Position numbers and translations under genes: made by a program
Shown here: positions 27,055 to 36,223 of the stretch, piece by piece
How the letters are laid out: every line of letters begins with the position of its first letter
How positions within the stretch are numbered: position 1 is the first letter of the stretch
The notes under the pieces: generated by a model
Seen by the model: the letters and a program-made list of their open reading frames with translations, nothing else
What the model was told of the DNA's origin: nothing
Database searches by the model: none
DNA from: Pseudogemmobacter bohemicus
GTDB taxonomy: Bacteria > Pseudomonadota > Alphaproteobacteria > Rhodobacterales > Rhodobacteraceae
DNA length: 64,000 nucleotides
Direction: 5' to 3'
Assembly: GCF_003290025.1 (NCBI RefSeq)
Contig: NZ_QNHG01000001.1
Coordinates: 484,114 to 548,113 of the forward strand

Positions 27055-28217
27055 ACGGATGAACCGCCCTCTTTCGCGGGACCCTCGCCGGCTGCACCGG
27101 CGGATCCCTCCGGGGACCCCTCTGGCCCCGTTCCCTCAGACACGCCATCCTGCCGCGCCGTTTCGACAGATGCAAGACGGGCTGCGATGCGTTCGGTCAG
27201 CCCGCTGAGCGCGAGGCGGCGCGCCAGACCGATGGCCGCCGAAATGCCGGTCGCATCAGAGCCGCCATGCGATTTCACCACGGTGCCTTTCAGCCCGAGA
27301 AACACACCGCCATTGACGCGGCGCGGGTCGATATTCTCGCGGAAGCGTTTGAGCGAGCGCATCGCCAGCAGCGCGGCAATTTTGGCGAAAAAGCTGGCGG
27401 TAAAGGCCTCACGCAGCCGCTCGACCACCAGTTTAGCGGTGCCTTCACCGGTTTTCAGCGCCACATTGCCGGTGAAGCCATCGGTCACGATCACATCGGC
27501 ACGGGCGCCGGGGATCTCATTCCCTTCGACGAAACCGATATGGGTAAAGCCGCCCGAAGCCGCATGGGCGGCAAGCATCTCATTGGCCTCTTTCAGCTCG
27601 GCCCGGCCCTTGTGCTCCTCGGTGCCGACATTCAGCAGCCCCACGCGCGGGCGCTGGATCGAGAGACCCAGCGAGGCATAGGCCGATCCCATCACCGCAT
27701 ATTGCAGCAGATCGGACGGGTCCGCTTTCACATCGGCGCCGACATCCAGCATCACGTTGAAACCGCCCGGGTTGCGCGAGGGCCAGAGACAGGCAATCGC
27801 AGGCCGGTTGATCCCGGGCAATTTGCGCAGCCGCAGCATGGACACCGCCATCAGCGCACCGGTATTGCCGCAAGAGACCGCAGCCCCCGCCTCGCCATTG
27901 CGGACGCTGTCAATCGCCGCCCACATCGAGGTGTTCTGGCCGTGGCGCATCACATGGGCGGGCTTGTCATCCATCGTCACCACCCCGGCGGCATGACGGA
28001 TCTCGACCCGGTCCGCGAGGATCGGATTTCTTGCGACCAGGGCCGCAAGTCGTGCCTCATCGCCATGGAGGATGACGAAAAGATCAGGATGGCGGGCAAT
28101 AGAATCGGCAAGGCCGGCGACAAATGCCGCCGGTCCCTGGTCACCACCCATGGCATCCGCAGATATGACGAGGCGGGCAGCAGTGCCGGCAGGCGAGGTG
28201 TCTTTCACGCTCTTCAT
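27051..28217 (-). CDS. plsX: Phosphate acyltransferase PlsX
   Basis: A 388-residue peripheral membrane enzyme forming acyl-phosphate from acyl-ACP, the donor for PlsY in phospholipid synthesis. The N terminus reads LVISADAMGGDQGPAAFVAGLA, the family signature, with later GNTGALMAVSMLRL and VTDGFTGNVALKTGEGTAKLV. The last about 40 residues are an unconserved tail rich in Gly and Pro. Four-base overlap with fabH, and 27 bases after rpmF, so rpmF-plsX-fabH form one unit. Confidence 0.96.
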   Translation of the reverse strand: MKSVKDTSPAGTAARLVISADAMGGDQGPAAFVAGLADSIARHPDLFVILHGDEARLAALVARNPILADRVEIRHAAGVVTMDDKPAHVMRHGQNTSMWAAIDSVRNGEAGAAVSCGNTGALMAVSMLRLRKLPGINRPAIACLWPSRNPGGFNVMLDVGADVKADPSDLLQYAVMGSAYASLGLSIQRPRVGLLNVGTEEHKGRAELKEANEMLAAHAASGGFTHIGFVEGNEIPGARADVIVTDGFTGNVALKTGEGTAKLVVERLREAFTASFFAKIAALLAMRSLKRFRENIDPRRVNGGVFLGLKGTVVKSHGGSDATGISAAIGLARRLALSGLTERIAARLASVETARQDGVSEGTGPEGSPEGSAGAAGEGPAKEGGSSV

Positions 28218-28244
28218 GCTTGGGCCCCGCTGCCGGGATACAGC

Positions 28245-28451
28245 TTATGCTGCGTCTTCGTCGATATCGACTTCGCGAGCGACAGCCACGACTTCTTTCG
28301 AATCGTAATGGCCGCAGGACGGGCAGACATGGTGCGGGCGCTTCAGTTCGCCGCAGTTGTTGCACTCGTTCGGATTCGCGGCAACCAGCGCGTCATGTGC
28401 GCGGCGCATGTTGCGGCGGGATTTGGTAACTCGGTTCTGAGGGACGGCCAT
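28245..28451 (-). CDS. rpmF: Ribosomal protein L32
   Basis: A 68-residue protein beginning [21 protein letters not shown], followed by the zinc ribbon [20 protein letters not shown] with all four cysteines in two CxxC pairs. The presence of the zinc ribbon marks the C-plus paralogue. Start at 28451 is fixed by the conserved MAVPQ. It lies between yceD and plsX, the order seen in most proteobacteria. Confidence 0.97.
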   Translation of the reverse strand: MAVPQNRVTKSRRNMRRAHDALVAANPNECNNCGELKRPHHVCPSCGHYDSKEVVAVAREVDIDEDAA

Positions 28452-28628
28452 GTCACAACCTCGGGGCTTGGCTAGCGGGGACAAGCCCCTGATTTCTATG
28501 GGGTCTTCTGTTTCCAGCCGACCCGGTTTTCCTTGTGATCAACGCTGGCCCAACCTTGCCCCCCGGGTCGCCAGGACCATTCGGGCAATAGAAAACCATT
28601 GCTGTTTCACAGCGTGAATGAGGCGCGG

Positions 28629-28656
28629 AAAATACTCGCTTTCGGTAAAGGTGCAA
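28629..28656 (-). promoter_or_regulatory. Candidate promoter for rpmF-plsX-fabH
   Basis: On the minus strand TTGCAC (28651-28656) and TATTTT (28629-28634) are spaced by 16 bases, ahead of rpmF in the 226-base gap after yceD. Close to a sigma-70 type promoter; not tested. Confidence 0.4.
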
Positions 28657-28710
28657 CCCCTATTCCGCCGCGATCCTGTCCTTCGCCTGCCCTGGCCTCC
28701 ATTCCGCCGG

Positions 28711-29313
28711 TCAGGTTTCGGGCGCGCCGTCGGGCTTGTCGTCTTTTTTCAACAGACCCGCAAGCCCGGCAAAGGGTTTCAGCGCGTCTTCCGTCAGCGG
28801 CGTCTCGCCCGGCGGCGCGAAAACCGCCTCGCCAAGCGTTGCCCCTTCGGCGCGCGGCCAGGGCGGCAGGGCAAGCGCCAGAGCCTCGCGGGCCACATCG
28901 GCGATGTCGATCACCTCGGGCAGCGCCTCCTGGCTGTCATCATCGGGGATCTCGGTTTCCTCGGCCTCGGGATCGGCCCAGTCCGAGAGATAGCGCCGGC
29001 TGACCTCCTCATCGATTCTGGCCGGGACCGGGGCAAGGGTGACGACGCAGGACTGGGTCAGATCGGCCTCAAGCCTCGCGCTCAGGCGGAAATCGGAACG
29101 GCCCTCGGGCAGGATCTCGCCGGCAAAAGTCAGCGTGTCGATTCGCTGCAGATCGAGGCTGCGGGCCAGCTCTGCCCGGGCAGCGGCATCGGGCCGCCAG
29201 CGGAACCGGGTGGGTTTGCGATGCGAGAGGGTCGCGGCGCGCAGGCGCGGTGCCTCGGCGGCGGCGGCGGCTGCAACCGGGGCGGTCGGGGAGGAGGGGG
29301 GCTTCGCTGCCAT
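28711..29313 (-). CDS. yceD: YceD/DUF177 protein
   Basis: A 200-residue acidic protein of the DUF177 family. The core signature is readable as LTFAGEILPEGRSDFRLSARLEADLTQSCVVTLAPVPARIDEEVSRRYL, where the single cysteine and the DLTQ stretch are usual. E. coli YceD and plant homologues are needed for 23S rRNA accumulation, and the gene nearly always precedes rpmF, as here. The C-terminal 40 residues are low in complexity. Divergent from bamE across 234 bases that contain both promoters. Confidence 0.9.
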   Translation of the reverse strand: MAAKPPSSPTAPVAAAAAAEAPRLRAATLSHRKPTRFRWRPDAAARAELARSLDLQRIDTLTFAGEILPEGRSDFRLSARLEADLTQSCVVTLAPVPARIDEEVSRRYLSDWADPEAEETEIPDDDSQEALPEVIDIADVAREALALALPPWPRAEGATLGEAVFAPPGETPLTEDALKPFAGLAGLLKKDDKPDGAPET

Positions 29314-29547
29314 GGTCTTTCAGGGCCTGATTTTACAGGGATTCGGGTGCGGGGACGGGGTCTGGTTCCGGGGCATGCGCGCGACGGGGCCGGCGGGTCT
29401 GGGGTCAGCGCCGGTCGGGTCAGAGACTGTTGCCTTGAACAAAGGGCGATCCTTCTGCTATCTCAGGGCGCAAGAGGGCATTGCCGGCCGGAACGGACGG
29501 TTATCGACCTTTATCGCAGAGAATTAGGGCAGAGCAACGGGGCAGGA

Positions 29548-30006
29548 ATGGCAGGCAGGACAGGAATGGCGCTGCGTATGGCGGCCCTGGGGCTTCTGCT
29601 CATGGTCGCGGCCTGTGCAAAGGTCTACCGCAATCACGGTTATGTGCCCGATGATGTGGAACTGGGAAAGGTCGAGATCGGTGTCGATACCCGCGAGACC
29701 GTGGCCGAAAAGATCGGCCGGCCTTCGGCTCAGGGTCTGCTGAACGATCTGGGCTGGTTCTATGTGCAAAGCCGGTTCGAACATTACGGCCCGAAAGAGC
29801 CGCAGGAGATCGAGCGTCAGGTCGTCGCGATCAACTTCTCGGAAAGCGGCACGGTGCAGAATATCGGCCGCTACGGGCTGGAGGATGGCCGCGTGATCGA
29901 GCTGTCGCGCCGCGTCACCGAGACGAATATCAAGGGCGTCACCTTTATCGGCCAGCTGCTGGGCAATGTGGGCCGCATCACGGCGGGCGACCTGCTCCGC
30001 GAGTGA
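29548..30006 (+). CDS. bamE: Outer membrane assembly lipoprotein BamE
   Basis: A 152-residue lipoprotein. The signal peptide ends in the lipobox LMVAAC (cysteine near residue 23), followed by the SmpA/OmlA domain: YVPDDVELGKVEIGVDTRETVAEKIGRPS and WFYVQSRFEHYGPKEPQEIERQVVAINFSESGTVQNIGRYGLEDG. BamE is part of the BAM complex that inserts beta-barrel proteins. The start is either 29548 or 29566; both have a purine-rich site upstream and both leave a working signal peptide. Confidence 0.92.
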   Translation: MAGRTGMALRMAALGLLLMVAACAKVYRNHGYVPDDVELGKVEIGVDTRETVAEKIGRPSAQGLLNDLGWFYVQSRFEHYGPKEPQEIERQVVAINFSESGTVQNIGRYGLEDGRVIELSRRVTETNIKGVTFIGQLLGNVGRITAGDLLRE

Positions 30007-30025
30007 TCCAGGGTTTGACGGAACT

Positions 30026-30060
30026 GAAAACGGCGCCGGGGATACCGGCGCCGTTTTCTT
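30026..30060. terminator. Terminator between bamE and msrB
   Basis: Arms AAAACGGCGCCGG (30027-30039) and CCGGCGCCGTTTT (30045-30057), a 13-pair stem with a 5-base loop and T runs on both strands. Serves the two convergent genes. Confidence 0.85.
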
Positions 30061-30105
30061 TTGCCGGACCGGCTGTCTCTTCAGCCGCCCCGGTCAGTCA
30101 TTCTG

Positions 30106-30504
30106 TCAGTCATCCTGGCGGTCGAAATCCAGCGCCACGCCGTTGATGCAATAGCGAAGGCCCCCGCGATCCGGCGGGCCGTCGGGGAAAACATGGCCCA
30201 GATGCGCGTCGCAGCGCGAACAATGCACCTCGGTGCGGATCATGCCATGGCTGGTATCGCGCGAATCCCCGACGCTTTCCGCCCCGACCGGCGCGGTAAA
30301 GGCCGGCCAGCCACAGCCCGAATCGTAGCGGTCTTCCGAGGTGAACAACGGCGCCCCGCAACAGGTGCAGGTATAGAGGCCTTCGCCTTCGGGGAAATCG
30401 TCATGGCTGAAGGGGCGTTCGGTTGCGTGCCGCCGGGTGACCTCATAGGCAAGATCCGAGAGCTGTGCGCGCCAGTCCTGATCCGATTTGACGATCTTGC
30501 TCAT
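30106..30504 (-). CDS. msrB: Peptide-methionine (R)-S-oxide reductase
   Basis: A 132-residue repair enzyme that reduces methionine-R-sulfoxide using thioredoxin. Two zinc-binding CxxC pairs are visible in TCTCCGAPLF and SRCDAHLGHVF, the active-site cysteine in RYCINGVALDF, and the conserved GWPAFTAPV between them. It lacks a signal peptide, so it acts in the cytosol. Divergent from the OlsB-like gene and convergent with bamE. Confidence 0.96.
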   Translation of the reverse strand: MSKIVKSDQDWRAQLSDLAYEVTRRHATERPFSHDDFPEGEGLYTCTCCGAPLFTSEDRYDSGCGWPAFTAPVGAESVGDSRDTSHGMIRTEVHCSRCDAHLGHVFPDGPPDRGGLRYCINGVALDFDRQDD

Positions 30505-30560
30505 ATCGCTCTCCCTGAGATGATGGGTGTCAGATGACGAATCTAGGGCGCGGGAAGCGA

Positions 30561-31316
30561 ATGTCGAGAGGCGAGGTTGCGATCATCGCGCCGGAAATGG
30601 CTCAGATCGTCCGGGGCGGTATGCGGGCGCGCCTAGCGGCCACGGCGGCGGATCATGCGGCGGTCATGGCGCTCAGGGCGCGGGCCTGGCCGGGGGAGGG
30701 GGCCGACCCGCTGGATGCGGTGGCGGCGCATCTGATGATCGAGGGGCGCGACGGGGCGCTCCTTGCCGCGATGCGGGTGCTGGTGAGCGCGCAGGCGGCG
30801 CAGGAGAGCTACTCGGCGCGGTTCTATGATCTGACTGCGCTGGCGAAGGCGGGGAAGGCGCGCGCGATGCTTGAGCCCGGTCGCTTCTCCGCCAGCCCCG
30901 CCGCCGGATGGGAGGCGCTGCGCCTCACCTGGGCGGCCTTGGCGCGCATCACGCTGACCAGCGGTGCGGAATGCCTGTTCGGCTGCGCGTCTTTCCCCGG
31001 CGCAGACTGGCAGCGCCACCGCGCCGCGCTGGCTTTGCTGGCGCAGGGGCATCAGGGGCCGGAGGCCCTGCTTCCGGGGTGCCGCGCGGCGGAGGTGGTG
31101 GGCTATCCCGCCCTGGCCGGGCCGGTCACCGACCGCAAGGCGGCGCTGGCCGCGCTGCCGCCACTGCTCCGCTTCTACCTGGGGCTTGGCGGCTGGGTTT
31201 CGGATCATGCGGTGGTGGACCGGCAGCTCGACACGCTGCATGTCTTCACCTGTGTCGAGCTTGCAAAAATGCCAGAGGCGCGCAGAGAGGCCCTGCGCGC
31301 CCTTGCATCTGACTGA
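30561..31316 (+). CDS. OlsB-like acyl-ACP-dependent N-acyltransferase (GNAT fold)
   Basis: About 251 residues in the GNAT superfamily branch that includes OlsB, which adds a 3-hydroxyacyl chain from ACP to ornithine. Family motifs can be followed: ARAWPGEG near the N terminus, YDLTAL and LEPGRFSASP, and the strand LFGCASFPGADW. Ornithine lipids replace phospholipids under phosphate limitation in this group. The partner olsA is not next to it, so either it lies elsewhere or the acceptor differs. I start at 30561, preceded by GGGAAG. Confidence 0.75.
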   Translation: MSRGEVAIIAPEMAQIVRGGMRARLAATAADHAAVMALRARAWPGEGADPLDAVAAHLMIEGRDGALLAAMRVLVSAQAAQESYSARFYDLTALAKAGKARAMLEPGRFSASPAAGWEALRLTWAALARITLTSGAECLFGCASFPGADWQRHRAALALLAQGHQGPEALLPGCRAAEVVGYPALAGPVTDRKAALAALPPLLRFYLGLGGWVSDHAVVDRQLDTLHVFTCVELAKMPEARREALRALASD

Positions 31317-31352
31317 CAGTCTCAGCCGCGACCGATTCAGCTGCGGCCGAAT

Positions 31353-32336
31353 TCAGCCGCGTGCGCGACGTCCGCCGCGACGACCGCCCGCCGCGCTGGT
31401 GGCGGCAGCGGCAGAGGCCTCGGAGAAGCTCTGACCGCCCTCGACCGCCTCGATCACTTTCGAGAAGCGGATCCATTCGCCGCCATTGGCGTCATGGTTC
31501 ATCAGGAAATTGGCGGCGCGGATCGCCTCCATCTCCTGCTGGCGGACCGGGTTCATAATCGCCGAGGTCATGCCGGCGCCGATCGCCATCGGCAGGAAGG
31601 CGCCGTTGATGCCGTGGCGATGCGGCAGGCCGAAGGAGATGTTGGAGGCGCCACAGGTGGTGTTGACGCCCAGCTCATCGCGCAGGCGGCGCACCAGGGT
31701 GAAGACCTGCTGCCCGGCCGAGGCCATGGCACCGACCGGCATCACCAGCGGATCCACGACGATATCATGTGCCGGAATGCCGAAATCGGCGGCACGCTCG
31801 ACGATCTTCTTTGCCACCGCAAAACGCACATCCGGATCGGGCGAGATGCCGGTATCGTCATTCGAGATCGCCACCACCGGCACATTGTATTTTTTCACGA
31901 GCGGCAGCACCAGTTCGAGGCGCTCCTCCTCGCCGGTGACCGAGTTCAGCAGCGGCCGGCCCTCGCAGGCGATCAGACCGGCCTCAAGCGCGCCCGGGAC
32001 CGAAGAGTCGATGCACAGCGGCACGTCGACGGTCTGCTGCACGATTTCGATCAGCTGCTTCATCAGCGGCGGCTCGACAAAGTTGTTGTCGGCATAGCGC
32101 GGATCTTTCGCCATCATATTGGTGAAGACCGCACCGGAATTGATGTCCAGCACCGTCGCGCCACAGGCGACCTGCTCCAGCGCATCCCTGATGACGGTTT
32201 CGAAATTCCCCGCCTCCAGCTCGGCCGCAAGCTTTTTGCGCCCCGTCGGATTGATGCGCTCGCCAATCACGCAAAAGGGTTCGTCGAAACCGATGATGAC
32301 GGTTTTCGTTTTGGATTCAATGACAGTGCGGGTCAT
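31353..32336 (-). CDS. Methyltetrahydrofolate:corrinoid methyltransferase (split MetH pterin-binding component)
   Basis: A 327-residue barrel protein of the pterin-binding family, equivalent to the folate domain of MetH standing alone. FDEPFCVIGERINPTGRKKLAAELE opens the barrel; TVLDINSGAVF, CIDSSVPGALEAGL and DPLVMPVGAMAS follow. Price and colleagues (2018) showed in the relative Phaeobacter inhibens that methionine synthase is divided among separate proteins, one of which carries this domain. The gene is 24 bases after metF, which supplies its substrate 5-methyltetrahydrofolate, supporting that role. The corrinoid-binding and homocysteine-binding partners are not in this window. Confidence 0.88.
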   Translation of the reverse strand: MTRTVIESKTKTVIIGFDEPFCVIGERINPTGRKKLAAELEAGNFETVIRDALEQVACGATVLDINSGAVFTNMMAKDPRYADNNFVEPPLMKQLIEIVQQTVDVPLCIDSSVPGALEAGLIACEGRPLLNSVTGEEERLELVLPLVKKYNVPVVAISNDDTGISPDPDVRFAVAKKIVERAADFGIPAHDIVVDPLVMPVGAMASAGQQVFTLVRRLRDELGVNTTCGASNISFGLPHRHGINGAFLPMAIGAGMTSAIMNPVRQQEMEAIRAANFLMNHDANGGEWIRFSKVIEAVEGGQSFSEASAAAATSAAGGRRGGRRARG

Positions 32337-32360
32337 TCTTAAACCTTTGTGTGAAGACGA

Positions 32361-33275
32361 TTATGCGGCGCGGGCCGGTTTGCCGGAGAGGCCGCCATTG
32401 GCGGTGACCCATTCGGCATTGGTCTTGATGCCACCCAGCGGGAAGAAATGCACCTGCTCGATTCCAAAGCCCGGATTGGCGGCCTTATGGGCGGCCAGCG
32501 CTGAGAGAACCTCGGTCGGCTCATAGGGCAAGAGGAGCTTGGTCACATCCAGAGCGCGTTTTTGCAGCACTTTCAAAGACGGGCCAACGCCGCAGGAAAT
32601 GGCGAATTTGATCAGGGTCTGCAGCTTTGCCGGGCCGGCAATGCCGATATGGACGGGCAGGTTGATGCCCTCGGCCTGGAGGCGGTTGACCCAGGCGATC
32701 ACCGGTTCCGCGTCGAAGCAGAATTGCGTCGCCATCGCCATCTTCGCGTCGGTCCGCTCGGCAAAGGCGGATTTCCAGCGGGCGGCCTCCATCACGGCGC
32801 GGTCCGACCCGTCGGCGTCGATATCCTTGTTCCCCTCGGGGTGGCCGGCGACATGCAGGCGGTCAAACCCGTCAAAGGCGCCCGATTCCAGCATCTGCAT
32901 CGAAGAGTGGAAATCGCCATGTGGCTGCGCGACGCCGCCAGCCAGCATCAGACCCTGACGCACGCCGACATCCTTGTAGCGCGAGACCCAGTCAACCAGT
33001 GTCGCTTTGTCCTTGATGATGCGCGCCGGGAAATGCGGCATCACATCATAACCCTGTTCGCCGATCCGTTTCGCGGTGGCGACCATGTCTTCAATCGGCG
33101 TGCCCTCGATATGGGCGATGTAGACGCGGGTGCCCTGGGGCAGCAGCGCGCGGAAATCCTCGATCTTCTCGGCGGTGCGCGGCATCACCTCGATGGAATA
33201 CCCCTTGAGGAAGGCTTCGAGATCGCCGCCCGAAGGCGCGGGAGCGGTGGGTTTGCGGAAGGAAAACAGGGCCAT
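32361..33275 (-). CDS. metF: 5,10-methylenetetrahydrofolate reductase
   Basis: A 305-residue flavoprotein barrel that makes 5-methyltetrahydrofolate for methionine synthesis. It is a diverged MetF: FLKGYSIEVMPRTAEKIEDF takes the place of the usual FEFFPP strand, and LMLAGGVAQP, FDRLHVAGHPEGN and ATQFCFDAEPVIAWV follow in the family order (VAGYPE-H and TQFFFD in other members). AAAGGAGCG lies four bases before the 33275 start, so I reject the ATG at 33302. It sits between the small VF-type gene and the methyltransferase in one direction, forming an operon with them. Confidence 0.88.
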   Translation of the reverse strand: MALFSFRKPTAPAPSGGDLEAFLKGYSIEVMPRTAEKIEDFRALLPQGTRVYIAHIEGTPIEDMVATAKRIGEQGYDVMPHFPARIIKDKATLVDWVSRYKDVGVRQGLMLAGGVAQPHGDFHSSMQMLESGAFDGFDRLHVAGHPEGNKDIDADGSDRAVMEAARWKSAFAERTDAKMAMATQFCFDAEPVIAWVNRLQAEGINLPVHIGIAGPAKLQTLIKFAISCGVGPSLKVLQKRALDVTKLLLPYEPTEVLSALAAHKAANPGFGIEQVHFFPLGGIKTNAEWVTANGGLSGKPARAA

Positions 33276-33309
33276 CAGTCGCTCCTTTAACGTCGGTTGC
33301 ATTCAGGGG

Positions 33310-33624
33310 TCAGCCAGCGCTGCGAGGCGTGGCCCAGCCATCATTGGCGATCAGTTCTTTGATCTTTTCATGGTCGTATTCGGCATCCAGCCGGGCGGCG
33401 GTATCGCGGGCGATATCATCGGGCTCGCCCTCGGCCTCACCTTCGACCGCCTTGCGCCATTCGGCCAGATAGGCGTCGGAATCGCGCGCACCGATCTTCA
33501 TCGCGCAGCGGTCGATCGCCTGTTCAAACCGCTCGGGCAGCTGTGCTTTCGAGCCGCGCCGGCCCTTGCCGACGATGACCTGAGCGGGAATGTCTCTCCA
33601 GCGGACGATGGTGATTTCCGGCAT
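33310..33624 (-). CDS. Small conserved protein of the virulence-factor (PF13769-like) family
   Basis: A 104-residue cytosolic protein starting MPEITIVRWRDIPAQVIVGK and continuing KAQLPERFEQAIDRCAMKIGARDSDAYLAEWRK. Databases label such proteins virulence factor, a name with no experimental support I know of. In Rhodobacteraceae and related groups it accompanies metF and the split methionine synthase genes, so a helper role in methyl transfer or cobalamin reactivation is a reasonable guess only. It ends 34 bases before metF. Start at 33624 is chosen because conservation begins there. Confidence 0.7.
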   Translation of the reverse strand: MPEITIVRWRDIPAQVIVGKGRRGSKAQLPERFEQAIDRCAMKIGARDSDAYLAEWRKAVEGEAEGEPDDIARDTAARLDAEYDHEKIKELIANDGWATPRSAG

Positions 33625-33864
33625 TTCCGTCGATTCTCCCCGCAGCCTTTTTCCGGGCCTGATTGCCTTTGTGTAGACGTCGCAAACCTGCATCCGTGGT
33701 CGGTTTTCGACATGGTGCAGACTTGCAGCGACCAGGTTGCGGCAGGCTGCGCAAGAGCGGGCGGCGCCGGCCGCGCCCAACCGGCGGAAAGCGGCCCAGG
33801 ATGAAACCTTGTCATACCAGGGCGGCGCTATTACATTCGGCCTCAACCACATATGGAGGGCGGT

Positions 33865-34998
33865 ATGACGCCCGAGCGTCCCCAAGGGGCGGACGCGACA
33901 CCAGTAAGGGTCGAGCCGGAGGAATCCGGCTCCCATCCAGGTGTTCCGTCACCCCGCGAAGGCCGGGGATCAGCGCTTTATGCGGCGCTGGACCTTGGCA
34001 CGAATTCGTGTCGCATGCTGATCGCCCAGCCACAGGGCGCGCAGTTTGAGGTCACGGACAGTTTTTCCAAGACCGTGCAGCTTGGCGCGGGGCTTGAATC
34101 ATCGGGGCGGCTCAGCCGGACCTCGATGGCGCGCACCATCCAGGCGCTGCGGATCTGTCAGAAAAAGATCGAGAAACATGGCGTGACCCGGATGCGACTG
34201 GTCGCGACCGAGGCCTGCCGCCGTGCGAGGAATGCCCGCGAATTCATCCGCCAGGTGCGGCGTGAGACGGGCATGTCGCTGGAGATCATCTCGGCGGAAG
34301 AAGAGGCGCGGCTGGCCGTCGTCTCCTGCGCGCCGCTGGTCAGCCCGAGGACCGAACAGCTGCTGGTGGTCGATATCGGCGGCGGCTCGACCGAACTGGT
34401 CTGGATCGACCTTTCCGGCGTGCCGCCGGAGGACCGGGCGAAGTCGATCATGCGGCTCAGGACCGGGTTCAACCAGAAATCCGACCTGCCGCAGGCGCGG
34501 GTGGTCGACTGGATCTCGGTCAAGCTGGGCGTGGCGACGCTGAAAGAGCAGTTCCAGGATGTCGAGGATGATGCCGCGCGTTTCGCGCTGATGTCCTGGT
34601 TTTTCGAGGAAAACCTCGCGAGCTTCAGCCCCTATCACGCGCAGTCGAAACGCGAGGGGTTCCAGATCATCGGCACCTCAGGCACCGTCACCACGGTCGC
34701 GGCCTCCTGGCTGGGGCTTAAACGCTATGACCGGGCCAAGGTGGACGGGTTGCAGATGACGTCAACGCAGATCGACGGGGTGATCCGCGACTATCTGGCG
34801 CTTGGCCCTGAGGGGCGACGCACCGATCCAAGGATCGGGCGTGACCGCCATACGCTGATCATGTCGGGCGCTGCGATCTTGCAGGCTTTGATGCGGATCT
34901 GGCCGACCGAGCGGCTGTCGGTTGCGGATCGCGGTCTGCGCGAAGGGCTGCTATATGCCCAGATGAGCGCCGATGGCGTGCTGGATGAAGCGCCGTAA
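33865..34998 (+). CDS. Ppx/GppA family phosphatase
   Basis: A 377-residue protein of the ASKHA fold that hydrolyses polyphosphate or pppGpp. The nucleotide-binding loops read YAALDLGTNSCRMLIAQP, LVVDIGGGSTELVWIDLS and IIGTSGTVTTVAASWL. It has only the phosphatase fold and no C-terminal HD extension, so it is of the short type. The first about 35 residues are unconserved. GGAGGG lies just before the ATG at 33865. It is 15 bases ahead of rlmE and likely cotranscribed. Which of the two substrates it prefers is not predictable. Confidence 0.92.
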   Translation: MTPERPQGADATPVRVEPEESGSHPGVPSPREGRGSALYAALDLGTNSCRMLIAQPQGAQFEVTDSFSKTVQLGAGLESSGRLSRTSMARTIQALRICQKKIEKHGVTRMRLVATEACRRARNAREFIRQVRRETGMSLEIISAEEEARLAVVSCAPLVSPRTEQLLVVDIGGGSTELVWIDLSGVPPEDRAKSIMRLRTGFNQKSDLPQARVVDWISVKLGVATLKEQFQDVEDDAARFALMSWFFEENLASFSPYHAQSKREGFQIIGTSGTVTTVAASWLGLKRYDRAKVDGLQMTSTQIDGVIRDYLALGPEGRRTDPRIGRDRHTLIMSGAAILQALMRIWPTERLSVADRGLREGLLYAQMSADGVLDEAP

Positions 34999-35013
34999 GG
35001 GAAGGGCCGCAAG

Positions 35014-35766
35014 ATGACGAAACCGCCAGAGGGCAAGAACACATCCGGGCGCGGCCAGCGGGATCTGCGGATCAAGGTCAAGACCGCCAAGGGGCGGCGC
35101 CTGTCCTCGACGCTCTGGCTGGAGCGGCAGCTGAACGACCCCTATGTGGCGCGCGCCAGACGCGAAGGCTATCGCGGGCGGGCGGCCTATAAGATCATGG
35201 AGCTTGATGACCGCTATGAGTTCCTGAAACCGGGCGCGCGGGTGGTGGATCTGGGCTGCGCGCCGGGGGGCTGGTGCCAGGTGGCGGTGCCGCGCGTCAA
35301 TTCGCTGGGCGAGAACCTGAAAAAGCCGAAAGGCTATGTGCTGGGCGTCGATCTGCAAGAGGTGGAGACGATCCCGGGCGCCGAGATCCATCAGCTGGAT
35401 TTCCTTGAAGAGGGTGCCGATGAAAAGGTGAAAACCTGGCTCGGTGGCCGCGCCGATGTGGTGTTGTCGGATATGGCGGCGGCGGCCTCGGGGCATAAAG
35501 GCACCGATCACCTGCGCATCATCGCGCTGATCGAGGCGGCTCTGGCCTTTGCCTATGATGTGCTGGAAGATGGCGGCACCTTTGTTGCCAAGGTGCTGGC
35601 GGGGGGGGCCGAGAACCAGATGCAGGCGGAACTCAAGCGCAATTTCACCAAAGTCGCCAATGTGAAACCGCCCTCCAGCCGCAAGGATTCCTCGGAGAAA
35701 TTCGTGATCGCCATGGGCTTTCGCGGCCGGGCGCGCGAAGCGGGCGGGGAAGACGCCGGGGACTGA
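35014..35766 (+). CDS. rlmE: 23S rRNA (uridine-2552-2'-O)-methyltransferase
   Basis: A 250-residue FtsJ/RrmJ methyltransferase. The SAM motif is [16 protein letters not shown] (about residues 79-94), and the K-D-K-E tetrad is readable in [33 protein letters not shown] and FVAKVLAGG. The 30-residue basic N terminus fits the alphaproteobacterial type. Function in late 50S assembly is well known for the family. Follows the ppx/gppA gene closely. Confidence 0.95.
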   Translation: MTKPPEGKNTSGRGQRDLRIKVKTAKGRRLSSTLWLERQLNDPYVARARREGYRGRAAYKIMELDDRYEFLKPGARVVDLGCAPGGWCQVAVPRVNSLGENLKKPKGYVLGVDLQEVETIPGAEIHQLDFLEEGADEKVKTWLGGRADVVLSDMAAAASGHKGTDHLRIIALIEAALAFAYDVLEDGGTFVAKVLAGGAENQMQAELKRNFTKVANVKPPSSRKDSSEKFVIAMGFRGRAREAGGEDAGD

Positions 35767-35863
35767 GAGGGGGGCCTTGCTTCGCCCCCGGTTTTCCCGC
35801 CATATTTCAGCCAGATGAGGCGCGTTTACTGTGCCGGCGGCATTGTCGCGCGGAGACAGGGAT

Positions 35864-36223
35864 ATGGGCGATTTCGAGAGGACTTTCGGCACGGGCACCG
35901 ATGCGGTCAGCATTGTCGAAGGTTTTTCGCGCAATCGGGGCAGTTATCACCCGAATGCCGCTTGCGAGATTGCCTTGCGGCTTGCGCATTTACGACAGAG
36001 CCTGAACTGGGGTTCCGGCAATCTGTTCGCCGCCAGGCCGGGCTATGACGAAAAAGATGTCGAAGTTAACCCCGAGGGGGTTCCGGTATCGAGTCTCGTG
36101 GTTTTCACCAGCTACCGGGCAGTCGAAAAATGGGATGCGCTCGGGTTGAAACTCGCTTTCACCCGCAGCCCCGATGAAGACGGGCAATATGTCATGCGGA
36201 TGATCGGCCAGCCGCCCGGTTGA
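35864..36223 (+). CDS. Unrecognised small protein
   Basis: I do not recognise this 119-residue protein. It has no signal peptide or membrane segment. Its middle part alternates hydrophobic and charged residues (CEIALRLAHLRQSLNWGSGN, then PVSSLVVFTSYRAVEKWDAL), consistent with a small mixed alpha/beta domain. Start at 35864 has GGAGACAG upstream; a further in-frame ATG exists at 35831. It follows rlmE by 97 bases. Codon use looks like that of its neighbours, so it is probably real, but no function can be given. Confidence 0.6.
   Translation: MGDFERTFGTGTDAVSIVEGFSRNRGSYHPNAACEIALRLAHLRQSLNWGSGNLFAARPGYDEKDVEVNPEGVPVSSLVVFTSYRAVEKWDALGLKLAFTRSPDEDGQYVMRMIGQPPG

Noticed and set aside
26008-27681. 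557-codon open frame on the plus strand antisense to fabH and plsX
   Set aside because: Shadow of two well-identified genes.
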